Assembly: GCA_913044145.1 (NCBI GenBank)
Contig: CAJWOD010000002.1
Location: forward strand, 1-23,432
Reading direction: 5' to 3'
DNA length: 23,432 nt
Source of the DNA: an uncultured Nitrospina sp.
GTDB lineage: Bacteria; Nitrospinota; Nitrospinia; Nitrospinales; VA-1
Program-made: the position numbers and the translations under genes
Part shown: piece after piece, positions 15,594-22,714 of the stretch
Layout of the letters: each line of letters starts with the position of its first letter
How positions within the stretch are numbered: the stretch's first letter is position 1
The notes under the pieces: generated by a model
Told to the model about the DNA's origin: nothing
Databases searched by the model: none
The model's input: only the letters and a program-made list of their open reading frames with translations

Positions 15594-16208
15594 TTAAGAA
15601 TCGTCGGTTTCTTTGTTCTCGGTGGGTTTTTTTGCAATAACCACTTTGGCAGATCGTAGTATTCTTCCATTTAAGGTGTAGCCTTTGGAGTACTCCTGTA
15701 TCACCGTGTTTTCCTCATGTTCCTCAGATTCTTGTTGGTTTAAAACTTCATGTAGGTTGGGGTCGAAAGGTTTTCCCAGAGCTTCTATAGGTTCAGCTTT
15801 CTGGTTTTTTAAAAAGGTGGTGAATTGTTTTTGTATCATCTCCACACCCTCTTTAAGACTTTCAAGAGTTGCGTTGGGTACTTCCAATGCTCTTTCCAGA
15901 TTGTCTTCTATCTGTATAAGTTCTTTGAGTAGGCGTTCATTTGCAAATTGAACAAAATCTTCTTTTTCTTTGGTGAGTCGTTTCTTGAAATTTTCGAGCT
16001 CAGCTTTTTCTCGAAGGAAAGTGTCCTTCTGATTTGCTAATTCTTCGTCCTTCAAGCGAATTTTTTCGTTAAGCTGCTCCAAAGGACTCAGTTCTTTTGC
16101 TTCCTCAATATTCTCTTCTTCGATTGTAGTTTCTTCGCTTTCTTGATCTGCTTCTACAATTTCTTCAGGTTCTGCATCATTTTGGTTGTCGTCGGTCTTT
16201 GTTACCAT
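15594..16208 (-). CDS. grpE: GrpE, nucleotide exchange factor for DnaK
   Basis: Co-chaperone that releases ADP from DnaK and acts as a heat sensor; cytoplasmic dimer. 204 aa, typical. The first 50 residues are strongly acidic and probably disordered. A long coiled coil follows (about 45-115, including FLREKAELENFKKRLTKEKE). After it comes the C-terminal beta domain with LGKPFDPNLHEV and the family-signature end GYTLNGRILRSAKVVIA. It starts 9 bases after the hrcA stop; a GGGAG in the hrcA tail, about 15 bases from the ATG, is rather far for a ribosome site, so coupling to hrcA is likely. dnaK and dnaJ, its usual neighbours, are not here; mutM follows instead. Confidence 0.96.
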   Translation of the reverse strand: MVTKTDDNQNDAEPEEIVEADQESEETTIEEENIEEAKELSPLEQLNEKIRLKDEELANQKDTFLREKAELENFKKRLTKEKEDFVQFANERLLKELIQIEDNLERALEVPNATLESLKEGVEMIQKQFTTFLKNQKAEPIEALGKPFDPNLHEVLNQQESEEHEENTVIQEYSKGYTLNGRILRSAKVVIAKKPTENKETDDS

Positions 16209-16217
16209 AAAACTTTT

Positions 16218-17273
16218 TTATACTCCCTGGTTTTCAGATATTAATTTCGATACCTTTTGCGCGGTATGATTGACGATTGATATGATTTTCTTATAGTCCA
16301 TTCTTTTTGGTCCAAATACCGCCAATGCTCCTACTTTTTCGTTGCCTAATTGGTAGTTCTGGGCGATCAGGCTGCAGTTGCCCATTTCCTCCTGGAGGCT
16401 TTCTTGACCAATAAGAATCGTCATTCCTTCATGATCCAAACATAAATCCAGCAAATTAATCAATTTTGTTTTTTCTTCAAGGGTTTTTAATAATTTTTTA
16501 ATTTTTCCTATGTCCTCATTAAATTCAGGTTGATCGAGAAGATTTAAGGCGCCCTGAACCAACAGCTCATTATTGGTTTCTTCAAACAGGACCGAAGAAA
16601 GATCATGAGCCTTTTGTGCTAACTGATTGTAGTGCTCTTTGTCGAGACGTACTCTACTCAACAACTCCTTCCGGATCCATTTAATAGGTTTGCCACTGAA
16701 TTCATCATTCAAGTAATTGGAAATAGAAGTAAGCTGGTCCTGAGTCAAGCTTGAATCTATAGGAAGTATTTTGTTTTGCAATAATCCCTGTTCTGAGAAA
16801 AATACCGCCAGAGCCGCTTGCGGTGCAACTTTTGTAAATTCAATATGCTTGAAACAAGTAGTAGAAAACCCTGGCAGCATAACCAGCCCTGTTTGCTGAG
16901 ATACTGTAGAAAGGTTGTCGCAGGCACTTTCCAGAACACCTTGTAAATTTTGCTTTCCAGAGGGATATTCAAGACTCTGGGCTTCTGATAAACATTCTGC
17001 TTGCATTAGAAAGTTTTGGGGGCGAAGCAGATGGTCTACATAAAAACGGTAACCTTTATCCGTTGGAATTCGACCTGCAGATGTATGCGGTTGGCTTAAG
17101 AACCCATTGTCTTCCAAATCAGACATCGCATTTCTGATGGTAGCCGAACTTAAATGTTGGGGATGATTTTTTGCGATAGTCCTGGAGCCAACAGGTTCCG
17201 CAGTTTCAATGTATTTATCGATGATTGCAAGTAGAACCGATTTACTTCGCTCATCAAGTTTAAGTGAATCCAT
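16218..17273 (-). CDS. hrcA: Heat-inducible transcription repressor HrcA
   Basis: Repressor of class I heat-shock genes that binds CIRCE operators and is kept active by GroEL. 351 aa, usual length. The N-terminal winged helix (about 1-75) includes LSSATIRNAMSDLEDNGFL and the family signature HTSAGRIPTDKGYRFYVD. The GAF-like dimerisation and inserted domains follow, ending with GPKRMDYKKIISIVNHTA. It is the first gene of an hrcA-grpE-mutM run. No Shine-Dalgarno is visible before the ATG. HrcA commonly represses its own operon, but no clear CIRCE is seen upstream, only a degenerate dyad over the presumed -10. Identification is firm; regulation is uncertain. Confidence 0.96.
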   Translation of the reverse strand: MDSLKLDERSKSVLLAIIDKYIETAEPVGSRTIAKNHPQHLSSATIRNAMSDLEDNGFLSQPHTSAGRIPTDKGYRFYVDHLLRPQNFLMQAECLSEAQSLEYPSGKQNLQGVLESACDNLSTVSQQTGLVMLPGFSTTCFKHIEFTKVAPQAALAVFFSEQGLLQNKILPIDSSLTQDQLTSISNYLNDEFSGKPIKWIRKELLSRVRLDKEHYNQLAQKAHDLSSVLFEETNNELLVQGALNLLDQPEFNEDIGKIKKLLKTLEEKTKLINLLDLCLDHEGMTILIGQESLQEEMGNCSLIAQNYQLGNEKVGALAVFGPKRMDYKKIISIVNHTAQKVSKLISENQGV

Positions 17274-17291
17274 AGTGTTTAATTTAAGACA

Positions 17292-17338
17292 AAGATAATA
17301 CTCTTATCTAAAGTAGCAATCGATAATTTTAATGTCAA
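17292..17338 (-). promoter_or_regulatory. Candidate hrcA promoter with degenerate dyad
   Basis: On the minus strand a perfect -35 TTGACA (17333-17338) is followed after 17 bases by TACTTT (17310-17315) as a weak -10. Overlapping and following the -10 is an imperfect dyad with half-sites TTGCTACTT and GAGTATTAT separated by 7 bases. CIRCE is TTAGCACTC-N9-GAGTGCTAA, and these arms match at only 5 of 9 and 6 of 9 positions with shorter spacing. I therefore call it a promoter with a possible but unproven repressor site. Confidence 0.4.
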
Positions 17339-17394
17339 TATTAAGGAGCCCGTATTTGAGAGCATCGTTTCCAATTTATCGACGTATATTGAGT

Positions 17395-18315
17395 TTAGTT
17401 AGGGGTGGAGGAAGTTTTAAGGTCTGATTTTTTCTCCACAATCTGTGTTCCAATACCATCTTCGGTAAAAATTTCTAGTAATAAAGCATGTTGTACTCGC
17501 CCATCGACGATATGAGTTTTATGCACCCCAGCCTTTAATGCATCCAGACAACATTTTACTTTTGGTAGCATTCCATCTTTGATGACTTTTTCTTTTATCA
17601 TTGCTGCAACTTCTTTTTTTGTAAGTCCCGATTGAAGTTCGCCAGTTTTATTTTTTACTCCTTGGGTATCCGTCATCAGAATAAGTTTTTCAGCTTTTAA
17701 TGCAGAAGCAATTTTAGAGGCGACAAAATCAGCATTGATATTTAAAGTTGTTCCATCTCCCCCCTTACCAATCGGAGCAATGACCGGGACGAATTCATTT
17801 TTATCGAGAGTTTCAAGAATTCGTGGATTCACCTTAGTGATTTCACCTACCAGCCCGAGATCAATGATTTCGGGGCGGTTTGTTTCAGCTGACTGTTTTT
17901 TACCTTTTTTATGACGCTTCGCCATTATCAGATCGCCGTCTTTTCCCGTAATTCCTACTGCATTTCCACCATGGCGATTGATAAGAGAGACAATTTCTTT
18001 ATTTATCTTTCCGCCGAGAACCATTTCCACCACGTCAATAGTTTCCTTGTTGGTGACGCGTTGACCTTCGAAGAATTGCGACTTTATGCCAAGTGCTTTA
18101 AGGGTTTTGTCGATTTGTGGTCCTCCACCATGAATGATAACTGGATTGATGCCAATATATTTCATCATCACAATATCCAAGGCGAAATTGTCCTTAAGTT
18201 TTTCTGAAACCATGGCATTTCCTCCGTATTTAATAACGAAAGTTTTACCATAGAAGTTTTTGATGAAAGGCAGCGCTTCCAACAAAATTTCGGCTTTTTG
18301 AATAAGTTTTTTCAC
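17395..18315 (-). CDS. argB: Acetylglutamate kinase, arginine-sensitive type
   Basis: Second step of arginine synthesis: phosphorylates N-acetyl-L-glutamate with ATP. 306 aa. Lys29 lies in VIKYGGNAM and the phosphate-binding loop is IHGGGPQID (GGG at 63-65). Arg86 in EGQRVT and LNINADFVASKIA are also conserved. The protein carries an N-terminal helix (QKAEILLEALPFIKNF) before the kinase core and ends with LEIFTEDGIGTQI. Both traits are those of the hexameric, arginine-inhibited enzymes, so feedback control is predicted. The start is a GTG at 18313-18315, 8 bases after the hslU stop, with no visible Shine-Dalgarno, so translation is probably coupled. It ends the xerC-hslV-hslU-argB unit; no other arg gene is present. 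Confidence 0.96.
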   Translation of the reverse strand: MKKLIQKAEILLEALPFIKNFYGKTFVIKYGGNAMVSEKLKDNFALDIVMMKYIGINPVIIHGGGPQIDKTLKALGIKSQFFEGQRVTNKETIDVVEMVLGGKINKEIVSLINRHGGNAVGITGKDGDLIMAKRHKKGKKQSAETNRPEIIDLGLVGEITKVNPRILETLDKNEFVPVIAPIGKGGDGTTLNINADFVASKIASALKAEKLILMTDTQGVKNKTGELQSGLTKKEVAAMIKEKVIKDGMLPKVKCCLDALKAGVHKTHIVDGRVQHALLLEIFTEDGIGTQIVEKKSDLKTSSTPN

Positions 18316-18323
18316 GTTAGGAA

Positions 18324-19742
18324 TTAAAGAATGTATCGACTCAGATCTTCGTCTTGAATTATGTCTTTTAGTTTTTCACGAATATAAGAGGCATCAATTG
18401 TAATATTTTTATTTTCAAGATTTGGAGCATCGAATGAAATATCTTCTAGGAATTTTTCCATAATAGTTTGCAGGCGACGTGCTCCAATATTTTCGGTTCG
18501 AAGATTAACTTGGGCCGACATTTCTGCGATCTGGTCGATAGCATCTTCTTGGAAAGTCAAATGTACATCTTCAGCTTTTAAGAGAGCTGTGTATTGCTTG
18601 GTCAGAGCATTTTTTGGTTCAGTTAAAATTTGAACAAAGTCTTCTTTCGTAAGAGAGTCGAGTTCTACGCGAATGGGAAAACGTCCTTGAAACTCTGGAA
18701 TCAAGTCAGAAGGTTTGGATGAATGGAAGGCTCCGGCAGAAACAAAAAGAATGTGGTCTGTTTTGACAATTCCGTACTTGGTATTTATAGAACTGCCTTC
18801 TACGATAGGTAAAAGATCTCGCTGCACTCCTTCACGAGATACATCTGGTCCGCTTCCACCTTGACTGGAACGGCTGGTGATTTTATCTATTTCGTCAATA
18901 AAAATAATTCCATTTTGTTCGACACGATTTAAACCTTCTTTTATAACTGAATCTTCATCTAATAATTTTTCTGCTTCTTCCTGGCAAAGCACCTTAAAAG
19001 CCTCGGGCACCTTGAGTTTGCGTTTTTTCGTTTTGCTTGGCATTAGAGAGCCGAGCATATCTTTTAAATTGTTTCCCATTTCTTCCATTCCCGCACCAGA
19101 TACAACATCTATCATTGCAGGGCGCTTCTCGGGCATATCGACCTCAACCTCACGGTCATCAAGACCCCCGTCTTTAAGCATTTGTTTGAACTTTTCTCGA
19201 GTTTGATCGTAATGCAGTTTTCCGTTGGGATCAGAACTGAATCCTGTTTTTCCAGAATGTCCGGGAGGGGGTGGTAATAACAAATCAAGTAACCGTTCAA
19301 CAGCCTGTTCACGGGCTTTTCCTCTTACCTCTATTTGCATTTCTTCTTTAACCATAGCTTTGCTAAGCTCGACTAGATCGCGGACCATAGATTCAACATC
19401 TCGACCTACATATCCCACCTCGGTATATTTGGAAGCTTCCACCTTAATGAAAGGGGATTTTGCAAGTTTAGCGAGCCGCCGGGCTATTTCAGTTTTTCCA
19501 ACACCTGTAGGACCGATCATGAGAATATTTTTTGGACCAACTTCATCTCGCAATGATTCTGGCAGCTGTTGTCTTCGCCAACGGTTTCTTAAAGCAATTG
19601 CAACAGCGCGTTTAGCATTTTTTTGGCCTACTATAAATTTATCTAGCTCCGCTACGATTTGCTTCGGAGTTAAAGAAGCCGTGAGCTCTCCATGCGGATC
19701 TTTGGAATTTTTTTGAACCTGAGGCATTGATATTTCGTTCAT
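18324..19742 (-). CDS. hslU: HslU ATPase subunit of HslUV protease
   Basis: AAA+ unfoldase that feeds proteins into the HslV peptidase. 472 aa, slightly longer than E. coli (443) because of about 15 extra N-terminal residues and the intermediate-domain region. Walker A is GPTGVGKT (77-84), the pore loop is GYVG (110-113) and Walker B is IIFIDEID (279-286). GARRLQTIMEKF is the sensor-2 region. The C-terminus LSRYIL is the hydrophobic tail that docks into HslV. The start ATG at 19740-19742 lies 3 bases after the hslV stop, with GAGGAG 9 bases upstream inside the end of hslV. A second Met five codons on is possible but less well placed. argB follows after 8 bases. Confidence 0.97.
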   Translation of the reverse strand: MNEISMPQVQKNSKDPHGELTASLTPKQIVAELDKFIVGQKNAKRAVAIALRNRWRRQQLPESLRDEVGPKNILMIGPTGVGKTEIARRLAKLAKSPFIKVEASKYTEVGYVGRDVESMVRDLVELSKAMVKEEMQIEVRGKAREQAVERLLDLLLPPPPGHSGKTGFSSDPNGKLHYDQTREKFKQMLKDGGLDDREVEVDMPEKRPAMIDVVSGAGMEEMGNNLKDMLGSLMPSKTKKRKLKVPEAFKVLCQEEAEKLLDEDSVIKEGLNRVEQNGIIFIDEIDKITSRSSQGGSGPDVSREGVQRDLLPIVEGSSINTKYGIVKTDHILFVSAGAFHSSKPSDLIPEFQGRFPIRVELDSLTKEDFVQILTEPKNALTKQYTALLKAEDVHLTFQEDAIDQIAEMSAQVNLRTENIGARRLQTIMEKFLEDISFDAPNLENKNITIDASYIREKLKDIIQDEDLSRYIL

Positions 19743-19745
19743 GGA

Positions 19746-20273
19746 CTACAGCTCCTCAATGGTGAGGTTCGAATTGGTATAAATACAAATGGTCTCTGTA
19801 ATTTTCATTGCTTCTTCAACAATTTCACGAGCAGAGAGATTGCTGTGGGTGACTAAAGCTTTGGCGGCAGAAAGGGCAAACATTCCTCCTGAGCCTATAG
19901 CTAGTATCCCATCGTCAGGTTCGATTACATCTCCTGTTCCCGATAATAAAAGGAAGTGGTCTTTGTCGGCCACGATGAGCATTGCTTCAAGTCGGCGCAA
20001 CATTTTATCGGTTCTCCAATCTTTGGCCATCTCGACTGCAGACCTGTAGAGGTTCCCTTGAAACTTTTCTAATTTTTCTTCGAAGCGTTCAAACAGGGAA
20101 AATGCATCCGCGGTCGAACCAGCAAATCCTCCAACGACTTTATTGTTATAAATTCGCCTTACTTTACTGGCAGTATGTTTCATTACCGTATTGCCAAGAC
20201 TCACTTGACCATCGCCACCGATAACGATTTTGCCCTTATGACGGACAGCTAATATTGTAGTTGCATGCATCAT
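19746..20273 (-). CDS. hslV: HslV peptidase subunit of HslUV protease
   Basis: Proteasome-like threonine peptidase, forming the dodecameric core of HslUV in the cytoplasm. 175 aa, usual. The sequence begins MMHATTILAV; cleavage before Thr5 would expose the catalytic N-terminal threonine, so a propeptide of three or four residues is predicted (the second Met could be the start). IGGDGQVSLG, VVGGFAGSTADAF with the conserved GSTAD, and the C-terminal AIGSGGMFALSAAKAL are typical. It is preceded by xerC (52-base gap) and followed 3 bases later by hslU, the classic order xerC-hslV-hslU. Confidence 0.97.
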   Translation of the reverse strand: MMHATTILAVRHKGKIVIGGDGQVSLGNTVMKHTASKVRRIYNNKVVGGFAGSTADAFSLFERFEEKLEKFQGNLYRSAVEMAKDWRTDKMLRRLEAMLIVADKDHFLLLSGTGDVIEPDDGILAIGSGGMFALSAAKALVTHSNLSAREIVEEAMKITETICIYTNSNLTIEEL

Positions 20274-20325
20274 ATTGGATATTGTACTTGTAACTCAGCA
20301 AAAATAAAGATTTTATTAGAAGAGA

Positions 20326-21240
20326 TTATTCCTTTGCGCGTGGATGTGCCTGATCATATGTTTCTACTAGTTTATCAATCGTTAGGTGCGTGTATTTTTG
20401 TGTGGTGGAAAGGCTTGCGTGACCCAGCAATTCCTGAATGGACCGAAGATCTGCTCCTCCTTCTAGTAAATGGGTGGCAAAGGAATGGCGAATTGAATGA
20501 GGAGAAACTTTCTCAGGAAAACCTCCTATTGCGACATACTTTCCAATGACTTTCCTAACTCCTCGGGCAGAAATATCTTTACCTCGGTAATTTAAAAATA
20601 AAAATTCAGTGTTTATTTTGGCGGAGCTTAATTTTTTTGCTCGGACTTTTATATATTTTACCAGTGCTTCACTACATTTTTTTCCAAAAGGAAGAAGCCT
20701 TTCCTTGCCCCCTTTTCCAAGAACTTTGACAGTTTGTGTTGCATAGTTTAAATCTTCAATCTTTATTGATACCAACTCGCTGACCCTTATCCCAGTGCTG
20801 TAAAATAACTCCAGCATGGCTCGGTCACGAAGGGCTAAAAAACCATTTGCTTTAGGCAAATCAATCAGACGAAACATTTCATCAATAGAAAGAAAGGACG
20901 GCAATTTGTTTTCCGTTTTAGGTGCAAGAACAGTTTTCACAACATTGGTTTTTAAATGACCTTCACGACACAGAAAACGGAAAAATGAACTTAAAGTAGA
21001 AAGCTTTCTGCGCATAGTAGAGGCAGAAAATTTTTTCTCATATAAAAATGCTAGAAAGGAACGGATGGCTAGCCGGTCTATAGAATTTATTTTAAAGTCA
21101 GAGAATTCTCCCGCATGCCCTGAATTTTTTAGAAATTCCTTAAACTGCGAAATGTCATTGAGATAACTTTCAATTGTGTGGGGGGATGCATTTTTTTCTG
21201 CCACCAAATAATCCGTGAATTCCTGGATATAATTTTCCAC
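20326..21240 (-). CDS. xerC: Tyrosine recombinase XerC
   Basis: Site-specific recombinase that, with XerD, resolves chromosome dimers at dif near the replication terminus. With the GTG start at 21238-21240 it has 304 aa, normal for XerC/D. An N-terminal SAM-like core-binding domain (about 1-85) precedes the catalytic domain. All catalytic residues are present: Arg152 (GIRVSEL), Lys176 (GKGGKER), His248 and Arg251 (HSIRHSFATHLL), His274 (LLGHASLSTTQ) and the nucleophile Tyr283 (KYTHL). I preferred the GTG because AAGGG lies 7 bases before it. A TTG at 21259-21261 would add seven residues but has no ribosome site. XerC rather than XerD is inferred from the neighbouring hslV-hslU genes. It is chromosomal, not an integrase of an element. 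Confidence 0.92.
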   Translation of the reverse strand: MENYIQEFTDYLVAEKNASPHTIESYLNDISQFKEFLKNSGHAGEFSDFKINSIDRLAIRSFLAFLYEKKFSASTMRRKLSTLSSFFRFLCREGHLKTNVVKTVLAPKTENKLPSFLSIDEMFRLIDLPKANGFLALRDRAMLELFYSTGIRVSELVSIKIEDLNYATQTVKVLGKGGKERLLPFGKKCSEALVKYIKVRAKKLSSAKINTEFLFLNYRGKDISARGVRKVIGKYVAIGGFPEKVSPHSIRHSFATHLLEGGADLRSIQELLGHASLSTTQKYTHLTIDKLVETYDQAHPRAKE

Positions 21241-21247
21241 AAATAAG

Positions 21248-21252
21248 CCCTT
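21248..21252 (-). promoter_or_regulatory. Shine-Dalgarno for the xerC GTG start
   Basis: AAGGG on the minus strand, 7 bases before the GTG at 21238-21240. It decides for the shorter XerC. Further upstream a TTGACT (21292-21297) could be a -35, but no good -10 was found at the right distance. Confidence 0.5.
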
Positions 21253-21410
21253 ATTTATCAATATTACAAAGGTAATTCAATGCTACGCAGAAGTCAAGGC
21301 CGAGGCCTCGCTATTACTATTTGAATCTATTGGATATTGAGTTCATAATTATCCGGGTTCTTTTTTTACACTTCATCTAATGTTAAAATACCAAAAACCT
21401 AGGGAAAGTT

Positions 21411-21947
21411 ATGACCGATTCTAGTAATAAAGAGGATTTCCGAAAAATATCAGAGACTCAACAACGTCTGGATATTTTGATAGAGCATGTAGAATCTCGA
21501 AAAGAAGCTCTTGAAGAAGAAATTCAGGAGCATCTGCATGAATCCTTGGCAAATGCGCGAGATTCTATGGAACTGATTCAGGAAAACATTGCACCCAAGG
21601 TGGAGAAAGCAATTCACACTAAAATGGAAGAAATCGATCGGAAAATGCGACGATTGAACGAAGATAGCTTGGACGCGGTTCGAGAAGAGCTAGAAAAAGC
21701 CACACCGGAAATTTCCGAAACAATCCTCGCTGATCTTGATAAACTAGTGGCAGAAAATACTCGGTTTGTAAAAATGGAAATACTCAATGAAGTTAAAGAG
21801 GAACTCAAAAAAACAATTCAGGCCGCATTAACACCTGTTGAACAAAAACTGGATCGCGAACTACCTACCGCAAAAACCTTTTCAATCCTTTCTATCGGCC
21901 TGACTTCGTTGGCACTATTGGGAGTGGTCTGGCTTTTAATTCGTTAG
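21411..21947 (+). CDS. Coiled-coil protein with C-terminal membrane anchor, unrecognised
   Basis: Not a family I can name. Of its 178 residues, about 5-150 are highly charged and strongly helical with heptad-like spacing of Leu, Ile and Val, suggesting a long coiled coil. A single hydrophobic segment (FSILSIGLTSLALLGVVWLLI, about 157-177, slightly shortened here) ends at the last residue, Arg178. This is a tail-anchor topology, with the coiled coil probably in the cytoplasm. There is no signal peptide. A good AGGGAAAG precedes the ATG. It is the only rightward gene in this part of the window, flanked by xerC (divergent) and the 57-aa membrane gene (convergent, 7 bases between the ends). Similar architectures occur in proteins that scaffold or tether at the inner membrane, but no function is claimed. 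Confidence 0.75.
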   Translation: MTDSSNKEDFRKISETQQRLDILIEHVESRKEALEEEIQEHLHESLANARDSMELIQENIAPKVEKAIHTKMEEIDRKMRRLNEDSLDAVREELEKATPEISETILADLDKLVAENTRFVKMEILNEVKEELKKTIQAALTPVEQKLDRELPTAKTFSILSIGLTSLALLGVVWLLIR

Positions 21948-21954
21948 TCTTTTG

Positions 21955-22128
21955 TTAGGTTATCAACCAAAAGAGGAAAAAGAAGAGGATACCTGAGAGG
22001 ATGACTTGCCATACGAAATTAAACCCAGGGCCAGTGAATAATATCAGAACCGATGCTGCACAAAGAATTATAAATGCAATTATAAGTCGTGTTCTTTGTT
22101 TTAAAACTGGTTCAGGCTCTTGATCCAT
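21955..22128 (-). CDS. Small two-span membrane protein (57 aa), unrecognised
   Basis: A complete short frame: ATG at 22126-22128, TAA at 21955-21957. It begins with a hydrophilic stretch (MDQEPEPVLKQRTR). Two hydrophobic segments follow, about 15-31 (LIIAFIILCAASVLILF) and about 39-56 (VWQVILSGILFFFLFWLI), joined by a TGPGFNF turn. The positive charges before the first span predict a cytoplasmic N-terminus. It starts 29 bases after the stop of the 157-aa gene on the same strand, so it may be its partner. No strong Shine-Dalgarno is visible. It ends 7 bases from the end of the convergent coiled-coil gene. The function is unknown. Confidence 0.6.
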   Translation of the reverse strand: MDQEPEPVLKQRTRLIIAFIILCAASVLILFTGPGFNFVWQVILSGILFFFLFWLIT

Positions 22129-22157
22129 ATAATTTTTACCGTAAATAGAAGTGGGTT

Positions 22158-22631
22158 TTAAAAAAATAGTTTTTTAATATCTTCTGTAGCAAGAATTTCT
22201 TCAGCTTCCTGTAAAACATTAGCAAAATCTAAATCCGAATTCGATACCCCCTGATCTAGTGGACCCAAATGAGGCGAAGAATTGAAATAGTTTTGAATGT
22301 CTTTTAGCGAGAATGTGTTCTTGATGCCGATAACGAACTCTTTTAGAAAAAGTTCATAATGTTTAACCTGCTCTAGTGGTATGCTGTAATGTTCCTGAAT
22401 AGTTAGGGCATAACTCATTTTTAGAGCACGCCCCCCTTTATCCAAGGGGTGATCGTTAGAAGCCTCTTCATTCGGATATAGAAATTGAAGTTTTTCTCGT
22501 GCCTTTTTGTACTGTAGAAAGTTCCTTCTAAACTTTTCTCCAATTAGGAAAGAAAGTCCATTTTGTATACCCTTCACTTTGGAAATCTTTAATGCTTCCT
22601 CACAATATTCTTGAATTTGTTCGTTTTCCAT
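22158..22631 (-). CDS. Unrecognised 157-aa helical protein containing a coded hairpin repeat
   Basis: I do not recognise it. The 157-aa protein is soluble and mostly helical, with no signal peptide or membrane segment. The first 60 residues (ENEQIQEYCEEALKISK, later GEKFRRNFLQYKKAREKLQ) and the section from about 70 to 115 look like helical bundles. In between, HPLDKGGRALK is encoded by a GC-rich hairpin repeat unlike the flanking codons. A second, degenerate copy encodes GPLDQGV near residue 125. The C-terminus is acidic then ends KKLFF. No clear Shine-Dalgarno precedes the ATG. It sits between the YqeG-type gene (83-base gap) and the 57-aa membrane gene (29-base gap), all on one strand. Confidence 0.65.
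   Translation of the reverse strand: MENEQIQEYCEEALKISKVKGIQNGLSFLIGEKFRRNFLQYKKAREKLQFLYPNEEASNDHPLDKGGRALKMSYALTIQEHYSIPLEQVKHYELFLKEFVIGIKNTFSLKDIQNYFNSSPHLGPLDQGVSNSDLDFANVLQEAEEILATEDIKKLFF
22247..22266 (-). repeat. Degenerate copy of the hairpin repeat
   Basis: This copy codes GPLDQGV in the same frame sense as HPLDKGG of the clean copy at 22433-22449. Its run of G and its GAT core match, but the complementary arm is broken. The resemblance may be chance; the shared position within one gene and the shared PLD-K/Q-G coding make a decayed duplicate plausible. Confidence 0.3.
22433..22449. repeat. GC-rich palindromic repeat inside a coding region
   Basis: CCCCTT (22433-22438) and AAGGGG (22444-22449) form a perfect stem with a 5-base loop, within a locally GC-rich patch in an AT-rich gene. 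Short hairpins of this C-run/G-run form are dispersed in many copies in some environmental bacterial genomes and often code PLDKGG- or PL-x-KG-like peptides when they fall in genes. Only this clear copy is in the window, so its dispersal elsewhere is inferred. Confidence 0.45.
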
Positions 22632-22714
22632 AATTTGGGTGATTCATCAAATAAAGGGCTATTATTCTTGTAATTGGCGAAGAAGTAAACCCATTTATGG
22701 AAAAGTTAGTGGGA

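Noticed and set aside
17292..17320. CIRCE operator upstream of hrcA
   Set aside because: The arms match the consensus at only 5 and 6 of 9 positions and the spacer is 7, not 9. Kept only as a degenerate dyad.
17755..17775. C-run in argB resembling the hairpin repeat
   Set aside because: It encodes the conserved GKGGDGTTLN segment of acetylglutamate kinase and has no complementary arm.
19225..19716. 163-codon plus-strand frame opposite hslU
   Set aside because: It lies wholly antisense to a strongly conserved hslU coding region, is serine-rich in the way of shadow frames, and matches no family I recognise.
20326..21240. Mobile-element integrase
   Set aside because: Length, sequence and the xerC-hslV-hslU order indicate the housekeeping Xer recombinase; no attachment repeats, tRNA or phage genes are nearby.
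21301..21310. Perfect 10-base palindrome CGAGGCCTCG upstream of xerC
   Set aside because: It has no spacer or second copy and lies away from any promoter element I can define; it could be chance or part of a restriction-type site.
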